Assembly: GCA_021787565.1 (NCBI GenBank)
Contig: JAJYLT010000005.1
Coordinates: forward strand, 1-64,000
From: Acidobacteriota bacterium
Lineage (GTDB): Bacteria; Acidobacteriota; UBA4820; DSQY01
DNA: 64,000 nt
Reading direction: 5' to 3'
Positions 9,056-17,693 of the stretch are shown here, piece after piece; positions within the stretch are counted from its first letter, which is position 1, and each line of letters starts with the position of its first letter. The position numbers and the translations under genes are program-made. The notes below the pieces were generated by a model. It saw only the letters and a program-made list of their open reading frames with translations, ran no database searches and had not been told where the DNA came from.

Positions 9056-10376
9056 GCTTCGTGCCTCCCTTGAGCTCGACGCGGGCGGTAAGACCTTCGC
9101 CGGGGGCGTTGCGGAGGATCAGCCTGCCGCCCATGCTGGCGGCGAGCTCCCGGCAGATGAGCAGCCCCAGGCCCGTCCCGCCGGGCTTGGTGGTGAGGTA
9201 GGGGGTGAAGGGGGCCGCGGCGGCCTCGGGCGGAAGCCCTCCGCCGTGGTCCTCCACCGTGAGGACGCAGAGGGGGCCCTCGGCACGGGCGGCGAAGCGC
9301 ACCGTGCCGTCCTTGCCCTCCGAGGCCTCCACGGCGTTGCGCACCAGGTTGAACAGCAGGTGATAGAGGCTGGATTCGTCGGCCATGGCGCGCAGCGCTC
9401 CCTCGGTCTTCACCGCGAGGCCGACGCCGGCCTTGGCCGCGAAGGGCGCCAGGGCCTGCTCCACCTCCCTGAGGATGGTCGTGACCTCCACCGGTTGGAG
9501 CGAGGGCGGGACCATCTCCCCCAGCGCCCTGAAGCGCCCGGCCAGCTCCATGAGGCGGTCCACCTGGCCTAGAAGAACCTCCACGGCCCGGTTGGCGGTC
9601 TCGCGGAACTGCTCCTCGCCGGGGGGGGTGCTCTGCAGCTCCTGGAGCCAGAGGCGCATGGGCGTCAGGGGGTTGCGAAGCTCGTGGGCCAGGAAGCGCG
9701 CCATCTGCTTGTAGGCGGCGAAGCGCTCCTGCTCCAGCGCGCGGGTCAGGTCGATCCAGTGCCAGAGGACCCTGTCGCCCGTCGCCCGCCGTTCCATCGT
9801 GTATACGCGGCCCTCGTACTGGACCTGCTGGCCGGGCTCCCGGTGGCCGCTCTCCCAGAGGGCCCGTCCGATCTGATTGGAGTAGAGCGCCGTGCCGGCG
9901 GCGTCGGCCATCCTGATCCCGTCGGGCATCATCTCCAGCACCCCCGACATGAGGGCGGCCCCCGCCCTAAGGTCCCGCTGGAGGCGGGCCTCCCGCGAGA
10001 GCTGGCGGAGGACCACCAGGAGGTAGGGCAGGTCCAGCGGCTTCTCCACGAAATCCACGGCCCCGCGCTCCCTCGCCTTCCGGGCCGTCTCGGCCTCCCC
10101 GTAGCCCGTCATGATGATGGCCAGGAGGGCGGGCACCTTCAGGAGCAGCTCATCCAGGAGGGTCAGGCCGTCCTTGCCGGGAAGGCGCAGGTCGATGAGG
10201 GCCAGGTCGGGGGCGGGCTGCAGCTCCGCCGCCGCCAGGGCCTCCTCGGGCGTGGCCGCCACGCGAAGCGCCAGGCCGGCATGCTTCGCGAGGATCCTGT
10301 CCAGCTCCGCCCGCGTCCTGGCGTCGTCCTCCACCAGGAGGAGCGTCAGGTCCGGCCGCTGCGCCTCAAGGGCCAT
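9039..10376 (-). CDS. Hybrid response-regulator / histidine kinase
   Basis: Cytoplasmic signalling protein with an N-terminal receiver followed by a kinase, 445 residues. Receiver (about 8-125): acidic pocket E-D-D near 16-18, phospho-acceptor D62 in I-D-L-R-L-P, T90 and K112. A PAS-like segment at about 143-210 is followed by HisKA with H231 in A-H-E-L-R-N-P. The ATPase domain has N-L-V-R-N-A, G-G-G-L-P and G-T-G-L-G-L. No transmembrane span is seen, so input comes through the receiver, most simply from the membrane kinase encoded just upstream, whose stop it overlaps by 11 bases. No DNA-binding domain is present. The last five residues and stop come from the REP-like element. Confidence 0.85.
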   Translation of the reverse strand: MALEAQRPDLTLLLVEDDARTRAELDRILAKHAGLALRVAATPEEALAAAELQPAPDLALIDLRLPGKDGLTLLDELLLKVPALLAIIMTGYGEAETARKARERGAVDFVEKPLDLPYLLVVLRQLSREARLQRDLRAGAALMSGVLEMMPDGIRMADAAGTALYSNQIGRALWESGHREPGQQVQYEGRVYTMERRATGDRVLWHWIDLTRALEQERFAAYKQMARFLAHELRNPLTPMRLWLQELQSTPPGEEQFRETANRAVEVLLGQVDRLMELAGRFRALGEMVPPSLQPVEVTTILREVEQALAPFAAKAGVGLAVKTEGALRAMADESSLYHLLFNLVRNAVEASEGKDGTVRFAARAEGPLCVLTVEDHGGGLPPEAAAAPFTPYLTTKPGGTGLGLLICRELAASMGGRLILRNAPGEGLTARVELKGGTKPPIPR

Positions 10377-12033
10377 GGTCGTCCTCCTCTCCTGCGGGTC
10401 GCGGAGGGAAGAGGACCAGGGCCCGCGTGCCCCCGCCCTCCCTGGGCTCCAGCCGGATCGAGACGCCCATCCTCCGGAGCAGCGCGTCCACCACGAAGAG
10501 CCCCAGCCCCGTCCCCGTCTCCTTGCTCGTCACGAAGGGTTCGAAGAGGTGGCCGGCCACCGCCTCGGGGATGCCGGGGCCGTTGTCCTCCACCCGGAGG
10601 ACCACCCCGCCGGGCTCCTCGGCGAGGCTCACCCGGACCGCCCCCTCCTCGCCCCGCTGGGCGGCCGCGTCCCTGGCGTTCAGCATGAGGTTCATGGCCA
10701 CCTGGATGAGGGCCTGCTGGTCTCCGGTCAGGAGCGGCGACTCCTCCGAGACCTCCCACTCCAACTTGGGCCCCCCCTCGAAATGGGGCTCCAGGAGCCT
10801 TCTGGCCACGCAGAGCCAGTCCCCCGGCCTCAGCACTCCCGAGGGGCCCAGGCTCCGGCGTCCGGCCATGGAGAAGTCACGCAGGATGGACTGCGCCGCC
10901 TTCAGATACTCCCGGAGCTTGTTCAGGTCATCCCGGGTCGGCGTGCGCCCCTCCAGGGCCATCTCCTCGAGGCGGAGCCTGGCCGGGTTGAGCGCGTTGT
11001 TGAGCTCGTGCGAGAGGCCAGCGCCGATCCTCTCCATGAGCCCCAGCCGCTGGGCCGTGAGGAGCTGCTCCTTCTGCTCCTCCATCCGAACCAGGAGCCC
11101 GTCGAAGGCCTGGCCCAGCCACTCGGGCTCGCCGAGGTCTGGCTGTTCCACCGGCTTCTCCTCCCGGGCCCACCCCTCCATCCTCCGCGCCAGCTCCACC
11201 ACCGGGGCCACCACGTCCCTCCTGAGGGCCTTCATCAGCGAGCCCCACCAGAGCACCCAGGAGCCGAGCAGGAGGAGGAGCAGGAGCGCGAGGATCAGCA
11301 GTCCGCCGTTCAGCGTCCAGGTGATCTCCGTGGTGACCCGCCCGAGCACCCCGCGGTCCATGAGCAGAAAGGCCGTGCCCCAGCGGCGCGTCTGCACGTA
11401 GAGGGGCAGGACCACCAGGAGGCGCTCCCGGGAGAGGTCCAGGGTGGCCTGCCCGGCGGGAGGGTGGATGTCCGGAGGGACCTCCTCCCCCGCCTGCAGG
11501 ACGACCAGGCCGCCGCTGCTCACGAGGCGGACGCCGCGCAGGTGATCGGAGAAGGTCACCCTCGCCCAGAGGTCCTCCTCGATGCCGAGCGCCGTCTCCC
11601 GCAGGCTCTTCTCGTAGACCGTCTCCCGGGCGTCCTCCACCTGGCCCAGCGTCACCGCTAGTCCCATCTGCAGGGCGCGGTACCAGATGAGGGTGTCGGG
11701 CAACTCCACGTTGGCCTGAACCAGCTCCAGCAGTTCGGGCGGCGGCGGGACGATACTCTTGTCCATCTCGGACGCCTCGTTGAGGAGGCTGCGCTCGATG
11801 AGGTGGACCTTGAGTACGCGGGGATCGGAGGCCAGGTCGTAGAGGAGGGTGCGTCCCACGGCCAGGCCCTCCCCGCGCACGTAGTCGTCCATCTCCCGGC
11901 GGATCTCCCGGATCTGGCCCCGCCACACCACCACCAGGAGGGTGAGGGAGACCAGCGTGCACAGCGCGACGGCCAGAGCCGCCCGCACCGCCAGCCCCCT
12001 CAACCTCGGCTCGAGCCTCCCCGTGGCCCTCAT
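10366..12033 (-). CDS. Membrane histidine kinase with periplasmic sensor
   Basis: Sensor kinase of 555 residues. Transmembrane spans at about 14-37 and 241-263 enclose a periplasmic domain of about 200 residues with no family I recognise. HAMP-like linker, then HisKA with H342 in S-H-E-L-N-N and the ATPase motifs N-L-M-L-N-A-R, D-N-G-P-G-I-P and G-T-G-L-G-L. The ATG at 12033 overlaps the stop of the lipoprotein gene in an ATGA, indicating coupled translation. The frame is open far upstream, but that part is only the shadow of the lipoprotein gene. The binding lipoprotein, this kinase and the hybrid kinase together look like a signalling pathway in which a periplasmic binding protein presents the ligand. 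Confidence 0.85.
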   Translation of the reverse strand: MRATGRLEPRLRGLAVRAALAVALCTLVSLTLLVVVWRGQIREIRREMDDYVRGEGLAVGRTLLYDLASDPRVLKVHLIERSLLNEASEMDKSIVPPPPELLELVQANVELPDTLIWYRALQMGLAVTLGQVEDARETVYEKSLRETALGIEEDLWARVTFSDHLRGVRLVSSGGLVVLQAGEEVPPDIHPPAGQATLDLSRERLLVVLPLYVQTRRWGTAFLLMDRGVLGRVTTEITWTLNGGLLILALLLLLLLGSWVLWWGSLMKALRRDVVAPVVELARRMEGWAREEKPVEQPDLGEPEWLGQAFDGLLVRMEEQKEQLLTAQRLGLMERIGAGLSHELNNALNPARLRLEEMALEGRTPTRDDLNKLREYLKAAQSILRDFSMAGRRSLGPSGVLRPGDWLCVARRLLEPHFEGGPKLEWEVSEESPLLTGDQQALIQVAMNLMLNARDAAAQRGEEGAVRVSLAEEPGGVVLRVEDNGPGIPEAVAGHLFEPFVTSKETGTGLGLFVVDALLRRMGVSIRLEPREGGGTRALVLFPPRPAGEEDDHGP

Positions 12034-13169
12034 CTCGCCCCCTTGGCCCTCAGCCGCGCTTCCGCCCGGCGGAGGGCCTCCTCGGGCGCCATGGGACCGG
12101 CCAGGGCGTCCTGGATGGCGCCCATGACGATCTCGTCCCCCTGCGGCCCCAGGGCCGGCGGGGCGTGGAACCGGGTGTGCCGGAAGGCCGTGAAGACGGG
12201 ACCGCCCCTCTGCCCATCCGCGGACGCCAGCACGGGCTGCCACCCCTTCTTCCGGAGGTAGCTCTGGAAGGGCTCGGAGAGCAGCGTGCGCCAGGTGGAG
12301 GGATCGGTCAGGCTGCCCGCGGGGCACGTCAGGCACCACCCGTCGAAGATGCAGTGCGCCTGCCCGGAGGCGGCGGGAAGGGGCGCCACCGCGTAGCGGG
12401 AAGGAGCGGGGGCGGCCTTGAGGAGCCCCTCCGCCTCGTGGCCCGTGCAGAAGAGCACGGCGGCCCTGCCCTCGCGCATGAGCGCGCTCCCCGTCTCGGC
12501 CCGCCCCGAGCGGTCCGCCAGCGAGAACTCCTGCATGAACCGCAGGGCGTACACCTTGGGATAGCTGTAGAGGTTGGGGCTGTCGCTCCCCTCGTAGCTC
12601 CAGGCCAGCGCCCAGAAGAGCTGGTCCTCGGGCAGGTCCGACGCCACGGGGGCATCCAGCTCGGGGTGGAGCGAGGCGATCTGGAGGAGCGCGTCCCTGA
12701 GCCCCGCCAGCGTGTCGGGCCGCGGCAGGTCCATCGAGGACCAGAGGTCCCGCCGGTAGAGCAGGACGGGGCCGTCCAGCGTCAGCGGCAGGGCCAGGAC
12801 GCCGCCCTTGGTGGCCAGGCTCGCGGCGAGGTCCGGCCGGACGCCCTTCAGCCACTGGGCCGGCAGGGGCCGCGTCCACGGCGCCAGCAGTCCCACCCAC
12901 CGGCCCGGCACGACCATCCCCCCGAAGGCCGGCGACCGGCTCGCGAAGAGCAGCACCTCCAGGTCCCTGGCCCGGTCGTAGGGGCGCAGCGTCACGAAGG
13001 TCGCCGGCCCCAGGCCCGCGTGCGGCCCGAAGGCCAGCACCTTCTCCAGCTCCGGCGGCACCCCGATCCGCTGCGGCCCCTGCGCCTCCGGGGGGGGCGA
13101 GCAGGCCGAAGCGGCGAGGAGGAGCAGGAGCAGCGGAGCCGTCAGGATGGCCGGGACCCGGACTCGCAT
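12030..13169 (-). CDS. Solute-binding-protein-like lipoprotein
   Basis: Predicted lipoprotein of 379 residues with a basic start, a leucine-rich span and a lipobox ending S-A-C23. The body looks like an ABC-type extracellular solute-binding protein (family 1 style). It has an early L-L-F-A-S-R segment, a central G-V-L-A-L-P-L-T-L-D-G-P-V-L-L-Y-R region typical of sugar-binding proteins, and a C-terminal helix with repeated E-A. No permease or ATPase gene is nearby. Instead it is the first gene of an operon with two kinases, so sensing is more likely than transport. A TATACT box lies six bases before the ATG, which suggests a leaderless mRNA. Confidence 0.75.
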   Translation of the reverse strand: MRVRVPAILTAPLLLLLLAASACSPPPEAQGPQRIGVPPELEKVLAFGPHAGLGPATFVTLRPYDRARDLEVLLFASRSPAFGGMVVPGRWVGLLAPWTRPLPAQWLKGVRPDLAASLATKGGVLALPLTLDGPVLLYRRDLWSSMDLPRPDTLAGLRDALLQIASLHPELDAPVASDLPEDQLFWALAWSYEGSDSPNLYSYPKVYALRFMQEFSLADRSGRAETGSALMREGRAAVLFCTGHEAEGLLKAAPAPSRYAVAPLPAASGQAHCIFDGWCLTCPAGSLTDPSTWRTLLSEPFQSYLRKKGWQPVLASADGQRGGPVFTAFRHTRFHAPPALGPQGDEIVMGAIQDALAGPMAPEEALRRAEARLRAKGAR

Positions 13170-13175
13170 GGTGCG

Positions 13176-13184
13176 AGTATAGCA
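13176..13184 (-). promoter_or_regulatory. Extended -10 (TGCTATACT) close to start
   Basis: TGCTATACT on the minus strand ends six bases before the ATG of the lipoprotein gene. With normal spacing, transcription would begin at or next to the ATG. No -35 match; the upstream DNA is octamer repeat. Confidence 0.5.
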
Positions 13185-13195
13185 AAGGTGGTGGA

Positions 13196-13373
13196 GGGGA
13201 CTAGGGGGCTAGGGGACTAGGGGGCTAGGGGACTAGGGGACTAGGGGACTAGGGGACTAGGGGACTAGGGGACTAGGGGACTAGGGGACTAGGAGACTAG
13301 GGGACTAGGGGACTAGGGGACTAGGAGACTAGGAGACTGGGGGACTAGGGGACTAGGGGACTAGGGGATGAGG
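13196..13373. repeat. Octamer tandem repeat (GGGGACTA)
   Basis: About twenty copies of the 8-bp unit with few variants (GGGGGCTA, GGAGACTA). The same octamer occurs in the other orientation at 31058-31131. The rest of 13374-13596 shows no gene. Confidence 0.9.
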
Positions 13374-13596
13374 ATGGGGGGCTTTGCTTTAAAGGTTCCG
13401 CTCCCCGCTCGTGGACTCCGCCAATGAACATCGCCCATCGTATTCGTCATCCTGAGCCTTCTTCTGCGAAGGGCTTCTGGCTCAGGATCCGGCGGCCTCC
13501 CCTCGCCCTACCTACCCACCTACTCACCTACTCACGAAATCACCTGGTCGCACCCCAGGGGAGCGCCCCTACCCCATCGCTCTCCCCTGTCCCCCC

Positions 13597-13625
13597 AAAA
13601 AAAGGGGCGGGCCGAAGCCCGCCCC
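13597..13625 (-). terminator. UUCG-loop intrinsic terminator
   Basis: On the minus strand GGGGCGGGC-UUCG-GCCCGCCCC followed by seven U. It lies just after the sedolisin remnant and is the first of five nearly identical copies in this region. Confidence 0.9.
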
Positions 13626-13649
13626 TTCAGTGTGCCGGAAAGCCGCTGT

Positions 13650-14900
13650 CTACCTCGTGTAGCTGGTAGTGGCGGTGCCGCCGTCGGTGTTGACGAGTGC
13701 GATGCCCACGCTCTGGCCCTTGGGGAAGAGGGCCTTGAGGGAGGCGCCCTTCTTGATGAGCAGGAGGCTCGAGCTCTTCTGAAGGGTGTTGCTCCAGGGC
13801 GTCCCGGAGCCGCCGATGAACACCTGGATGCCGGACTTGAAGTTGCTGCCGGTGACCTTGAACCGGAAAGGGTTGCCGAGCTTCGTCACACCGCTAATGA
13901 CGGGCGGCTGGACCAGGATCGTGAGGGAGTAGGCCTGGCTGCCCGTGCAGCCGTTCGCATCGGTGGCCGTGACGGTGAAGCTGGTGCTGCCGGAGGCTGT
14001 GGGGGTGCCGCTCAACGCACCGCCCGCGCTCAGGCTCAGTCCACCCGGCAAGGCGCCCGAGGTGACGGCGTAGGTGTAAGGCGTGGCCCCGCCCGAGGCC
14101 ACGATCGTGGCGCTGTAGGCCGTCGCGTCGATACCGTCGGCGAGAGCGGAGGGCGAGAGGGTGATGGCCGGGCAAGCGGCCCAGTGGTTCACGAGGGCCG
14201 TCGCGTCGGCGCTCCCCAGGCCCGTGCATGGGTCGTAGCCCACGCCGCAGGAAAAACCGGCTGCGGAGGGTACGGTGTTGTTGCCCGTGGTGACGTCGTG
14301 GAAGACGGCCGGGGCGGCGCTTCGGTACTGGGCGTTGCCGAGCTGGTAGAGCCGGAGGTTGGCGTTGCCCTGCGGCTGGTTGCCCATCTTCTGGACGATG
14401 AGGGCCATCAGCCCCGCGAAAGAGGGGGAGGAGGCGGATGTGCCGCCGACGGAGCCGATCTGACCGCCCGAGGCGATCAGATAGCCGTCATGGCCCGCCG
14501 CTGTGAGCGCCACGTCGGGCACGTCCCTCATGCCGTCCGATGGCACCCCCGGCGCCACCTGCCAGGAGGGCTTGGCATAGACGATGGAGGCGCCGCCGCC
14601 CGTGGCCCAGTCGCCCGACCCGCCGGAGACTAGGGCGCTCTCGTTCCAGGCCTCCTCGGGGATGTAGGAGAGAGCGGAGCCATAGGTCGTGGGGTCGTTG
14701 CTGCTCGACCAGTACTGGCTCGGGTTGGTGGTATCCATGAACTCCGACCCGCCGCGATCGAAGGATCGCTCCGACAAGCCCTCCGCCCCGTGGCGCGGGC
14801 GCCCCGCCCGCGACCCGCCGTAGGGCCTGGGCTCCCGGCGGACGGTGGCAGGCGATGGCGCCCGCCCCGCAAGGGGAGAGAACTCCACCCCCGTTTTCAC
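13650..14900 (-). pseudogene. Sedolisin (S53) protease C-terminal remnant with putative Ig domain and shared C-terminal module
   Basis: From about residue 50 (G-G-S-E-F) the 416-residue frame matches the end of a sedolisin/kumamolisin catalytic domain. The serine nucleophile is S155 in G-G-T-S-A-S-S-P, preceded by D-V-P-D-V with the oxyanion Asp, and the calcium-site region (H-D-V-T-T-G-N-N, G-Y-D-P) is present. The prodomain and the half of the catalytic domain carrying the Glu and Asp of the triad are missing. Residues 1-49 are low-complexity Arg/Pro sequence from GC-rich DNA with no signal peptide. A putative Ig-like domain (about 235-330) and the 85-residue C-terminal module shared with three other genes follow. 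Most likely a 5'-truncated gene. It could still be expressed as a non-catalytic fragment. Confidence 0.7.
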
Positions 14901-14929
14901 GCTTCATGTCTCCCTTCTCATCTCACCGG

Positions 14930-14956
14930 AAAAAGGGGCGGGCCGAAGCCCGCCCC
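14930..14956 (-). terminator. UUCG-loop intrinsic terminator
   Basis: Same stem and loop as the copy at 13597, followed by five U on the minus strand. Serves the TIG-repeat gene that ends at 14980. Confidence 0.9.
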
Positions 14957-14979
14957 TCGTCAAAGCCCGTTGGGTCTCC

Positions 14980-17340
14980 TCACCGAGCGAAAAGGAACGG
15001 CTGGGATGTGATCAGGGTGTCGTTGTTGGTGACGGTGATCTGGACCGGAACGCCCTTCGGCAGCATGGCCTTGAGCGCGCCGCCGCCCTTGGCGATTATC
15101 TTCGCGCTGTCCTTCCAGCTCGCCTCGGGCACCAACTGCCCGTTGATGCTCACGCTGCTGTTTGCGCTGAAATTGCTTCCGCTGATCTTCAGGCGGAACG
15201 GATCGGATAACTTGGCAACGGCCGTGATCGTGGGCGGGAGAGCGTAGGTGAACCCGCCCGTCAGGGTACCCGCCTGTCCATCCGGATTGGTGACTACCAC
15301 ATCCACAGCTCCGGGGCTGGCGTGGGCACCGGTGACGGCCGACAGGGTCGTGCCGTTGGCCACGCTCACATTCGTCGCCGGTACTCCTCCGATGGTGACC
15401 GAAGCTCCGGTCTGAAATCCCGTACCGGTAATAATGACGGAGGTTCCGCCAGCGATGGAACCGGCCGAAGGGTGGATGGCCGTGACGGTGGGAGGTGAAA
15501 CATAGGTGAAGAGGTCCGCCGAGGTGGCGGCGCTCGTGCCGGCGGAGGTCGTCACGGTGACGTGGACGCTCCCCGTACCCGCCGGGCTGACGGCCTTGAT
15601 CTGGGTTGCCGAAATGACGGTGGTCGAACTCGCCGCGCTGTTCCCGAAGGCCACGGCAGCCGAGCCTATGAAATTGGTCCCCGTGATCGTCACCATGGTG
15701 CTGCCGCTGACCGGTCCGCTGGAGGGTGAGAGGGCCGTCACCGTCGGCAGAGGCGTCTGGTAGGTGAATTCGTCCCCCTGCCACACGGGGCTGGTGCCGC
15801 CCGCCGTGGTGACCGTCACATCGACGGGACCGGCCGCCTTCGAAGCCGGGCTCACCACGGTGAGGGTCGTATCGTTGCTCACGGTCACCTTGGTTCCAGC
15901 CACGGCCCCGAAGAGCACCTTCGTGGCGCCGGTGAAGCCTAGGCCGGTCAAGGTCACGGGGGTGCCGCCCGCCATGGGGCCGGAGGCCGGCGCGAGGCCG
16001 AGCACCACGGGCACGGGCGCCACGTAGGTGAACTTGTCCGCGGAGGAAACGGCGGTCGTTCCGCCCGGCGTCGTGACCGTGATGTCCACCACCCCGGCGG
16101 CCTGGGCCGGGCTGACGGCCGTCAGGGTGAGTCCGCCCGCCTTGACCGTCACGTTCGGAGAGGCCACCGTGCCGAATTTCACGCTGGTGAGGCCGGCGAT
16201 GGCGAAGTTCGTGCCCGTGATCACCACCGTCGTCCCCCCGGCGGTCAAGCCGGCGTTGGGCGTGATGGCGGTGAGCGTGGGCGGGGCGTAGTAGGTGAAC
16301 TGATCGGCCGTCGCCGTGGCGCTTGTTCCATTGGGCGTCGTGACCGTGACGTGCACGCTTCCGGCCGTACCGGCCGGGCTGGTGCAAGTGATCTGGATGT
16401 CCGACTTGACGGTGACATTGGTCGCCGTGTTGCTTCCAAAATTCACGGCCGTGGCCCCCGTGAAACCGCTCCCCGTGATCGTGACGGCCGTGCCTCCCGC
16501 GGTGGGCCCGGCGTTGGGGCTCACGCTGGTCACCACCGGCAGTGCCGTGACCTCCACCACCGTGCCGAGATCGCCCACGGCCACGGCGCGCGTCCCGTTC
16601 CAGGTAACGGCGTTGAGCCACTGGCCCACGGGACTCTCCTCCTGCGTCCAGAGCTCCCCGTCGGGGCTGGAGAGGATCGCCCCGCCCGTCCCCACGGCGA
16701 GGAAGCGGCTGGCGCACCAGACCACGGCCTTCAGGTCCACCCCCGCCGTGGCCTGCGACGCGCTCCAGGAACGTCCGTCGCGGCTCACCGCCACGGCGCC
16801 GTCACGACCCACCGCCACGAAGCGCTCCTGGCCCTGGGCACCACCCCAGGCCAGGCCCAGCCAGTCGGCCTCGCCGACCCTCACTGCTTGCCAACTCGAA
16901 CCGTCGCGGCTCACCGCCGCCGCGCCCGACTCGCCCACGGCCACGAGACGGCCGCGGCCTTCGGCCACGGCGCGCCACGCGATCCCCTGCGCGTAGGGTA
17001 CGGCCACCGGCCGCCACGCACCCGAGCCCGAGCGAGCCAGCAAGGTTCCATGGGCGGAAAGGACCACGGCCGTCTTCCCATCCGCCGCCCGCACCGGGGC
17101 CAGCTCCGCCGGGGCGGCCGCCCCCTGCGTCCACGTCAGGCCGTCGGCGCTGCGAAAGCTCGCGCCGTCGTCGGCCACCGCCACGAAGGCCGTGCCGTCC
17201 CACGCGACCCGCACGAGCTGGCGCGCCCCCGCCTGGGCCGTCTGAAACCGCCAGGGCGAGGCCGCCGAGGCCCTCCACCCCACGCCCGCCAGCAGCACCA
17301 ACGCGAGCAGCGGCATAATCCATCCACTTCTTTTCCGCAT
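14980..17340 (-). CDS. Secreted beta-propeller-like / five IPT-TIG repeat protein
   Basis: Exported protein of 786 residues. Signal peptide at about 1-26. Residues 30-255 hold repeats with the pattern G-x-x-x-V-A-V-G and S-x-D-G-x-x-W, like BNR/photosystem-assembly-type propeller blades. Five IPT/TIG immunoglobulin-like repeats follow, each opening S-P-x-x-G-x-x-x-G-G-T-x-V-T-I-T-G. The last 84 residues are the C-terminal module shared with the genes ending at 13650, 21302 and 26913. The ATG at 17340 was chosen for the GAGGAGG site just upstream and the signal peptide. A TTGACG-17-TACACT promoter lies 65 bases upstream. Probably surface-exposed and binding or adhesive; substrate unknown. Confidence 0.85.
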   Translation of the reverse strand: MRKRSGWIMPLLALVLLAGVGWRASAASPWRFQTAQAGARQLVRVAWDGTAFVAVADDGASFRSADGLTWTQGAAAPAELAPVRAADGKTAVVLSAHGTLLARSGSGAWRPVAVPYAQGIAWRAVAEGRGRLVAVGESGAAAVSRDGSSWQAVRVGEADWLGLAWGGAQGQERFVAVGRDGAVAVSRDGRSWSASQATAGVDLKAVVWCASRFLAVGTGGAILSSPDGELWTQEESPVGQWLNAVTWNGTRAVAVGDLGTVVEVTALPVVTSVSPNAGPTAGGTAVTITGSGFTGATAVNFGSNTATNVTVKSDIQITCTSPAGTAGSVHVTVTTPNGTSATATADQFTYYAPPTLTAITPNAGLTAGGTTVVITGTNFAIAGLTSVKFGTVASPNVTVKAGGLTLTAVSPAQAAGVVDITVTTPGGTTAVSSADKFTYVAPVPVVLGLAPASGPMAGGTPVTLTGLGFTGATKVLFGAVAGTKVTVSNDTTLTVVSPASKAAGPVDVTVTTAGGTSPVWQGDEFTYQTPLPTVTALSPSSGPVSGSTMVTITGTNFIGSAAVAFGNSAASSTTVISATQIKAVSPAGTGSVHVTVTTSAGTSAATSADLFTYVSPPTVTAIHPSAGSIAGGTSVIITGTGFQTGASVTIGGVPATNVSVANGTTLSAVTGAHASPGAVDVVVTNPDGQAGTLTGGFTYALPPTITAVAKLSDPFRLKISGSNFSANSSVSINGQLVPEASWKDSAKIIAKGGGALKAMLPKGVPVQITVTNNDTLITSQPFLFAR

Positions 17341-17404
17341 CGTGATCCTCCTCTCTGTCAGGTCGCGAACCCCCCGCCTATTATCTACCCATAGGGACAA
17401 AATC

Positions 17405-17433
17405 AGTGTATGCCTCATGTCAGCATCCGTCAA
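17405..17433 (-). promoter_or_regulatory. Sigma-70-type promoter TTGACG-17-TACACT
   Basis: Minus-strand -35 at 17428-17433 and -10 at 17405-17410 with 17-bp spacing, upstream of the TIG-repeat gene. The rest of 17341-17693 holds a terminator and no gene. Confidence 0.65.
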
Positions 17434-17635
17434 ACGCGCCGGACGAGAAGCCGGTGTATCGGCTCGGCCGGTTCGCAGCGGGAACGGAGAGGGAAGCGAG
17501 GAGAGGCGAGGCGCGCAACGAGAGACGTGAAGGGCTGTGGAATGTGGGGGGTGGAGAGGGCGGTCCGCCGTCGACCATCTCCCCCCTCCTTCGCGCCCTT
17601 CACTTTTCGGCGGTGAGTCCTTCTGTCCGCCCCCC

Positions 17636-17665
17636 AAAAGAAAGGGGCGGGTCGAAGCCCGCCCC
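17636..17665 (-). terminator. Intrinsic terminator, variant of the UUCG copy
   Basis: Same 8-bp GC stem, but one closing base differs so the loop is six bases. A U-rich tract follows on the minus strand. Serves the gene ending at 17694. Confidence 0.85.
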
Positions 17666-17693
17666 GTGGTTCTCCTTCTGTTAGGCGCCCCGC

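Noticed and set aside
12034..13185. N-terminal extension of the membrane kinase up to 13185
   Set aside because: It is the out-of-frame shadow of the lipoprotein gene; the ATG at 12033 overlaps the lipoprotein stop and opens a normal membrane span.
13196..13373. CRISPR-like array
   Set aside because: The repeat is 8 bp and contiguous with no spacers and no cas genes nearby.
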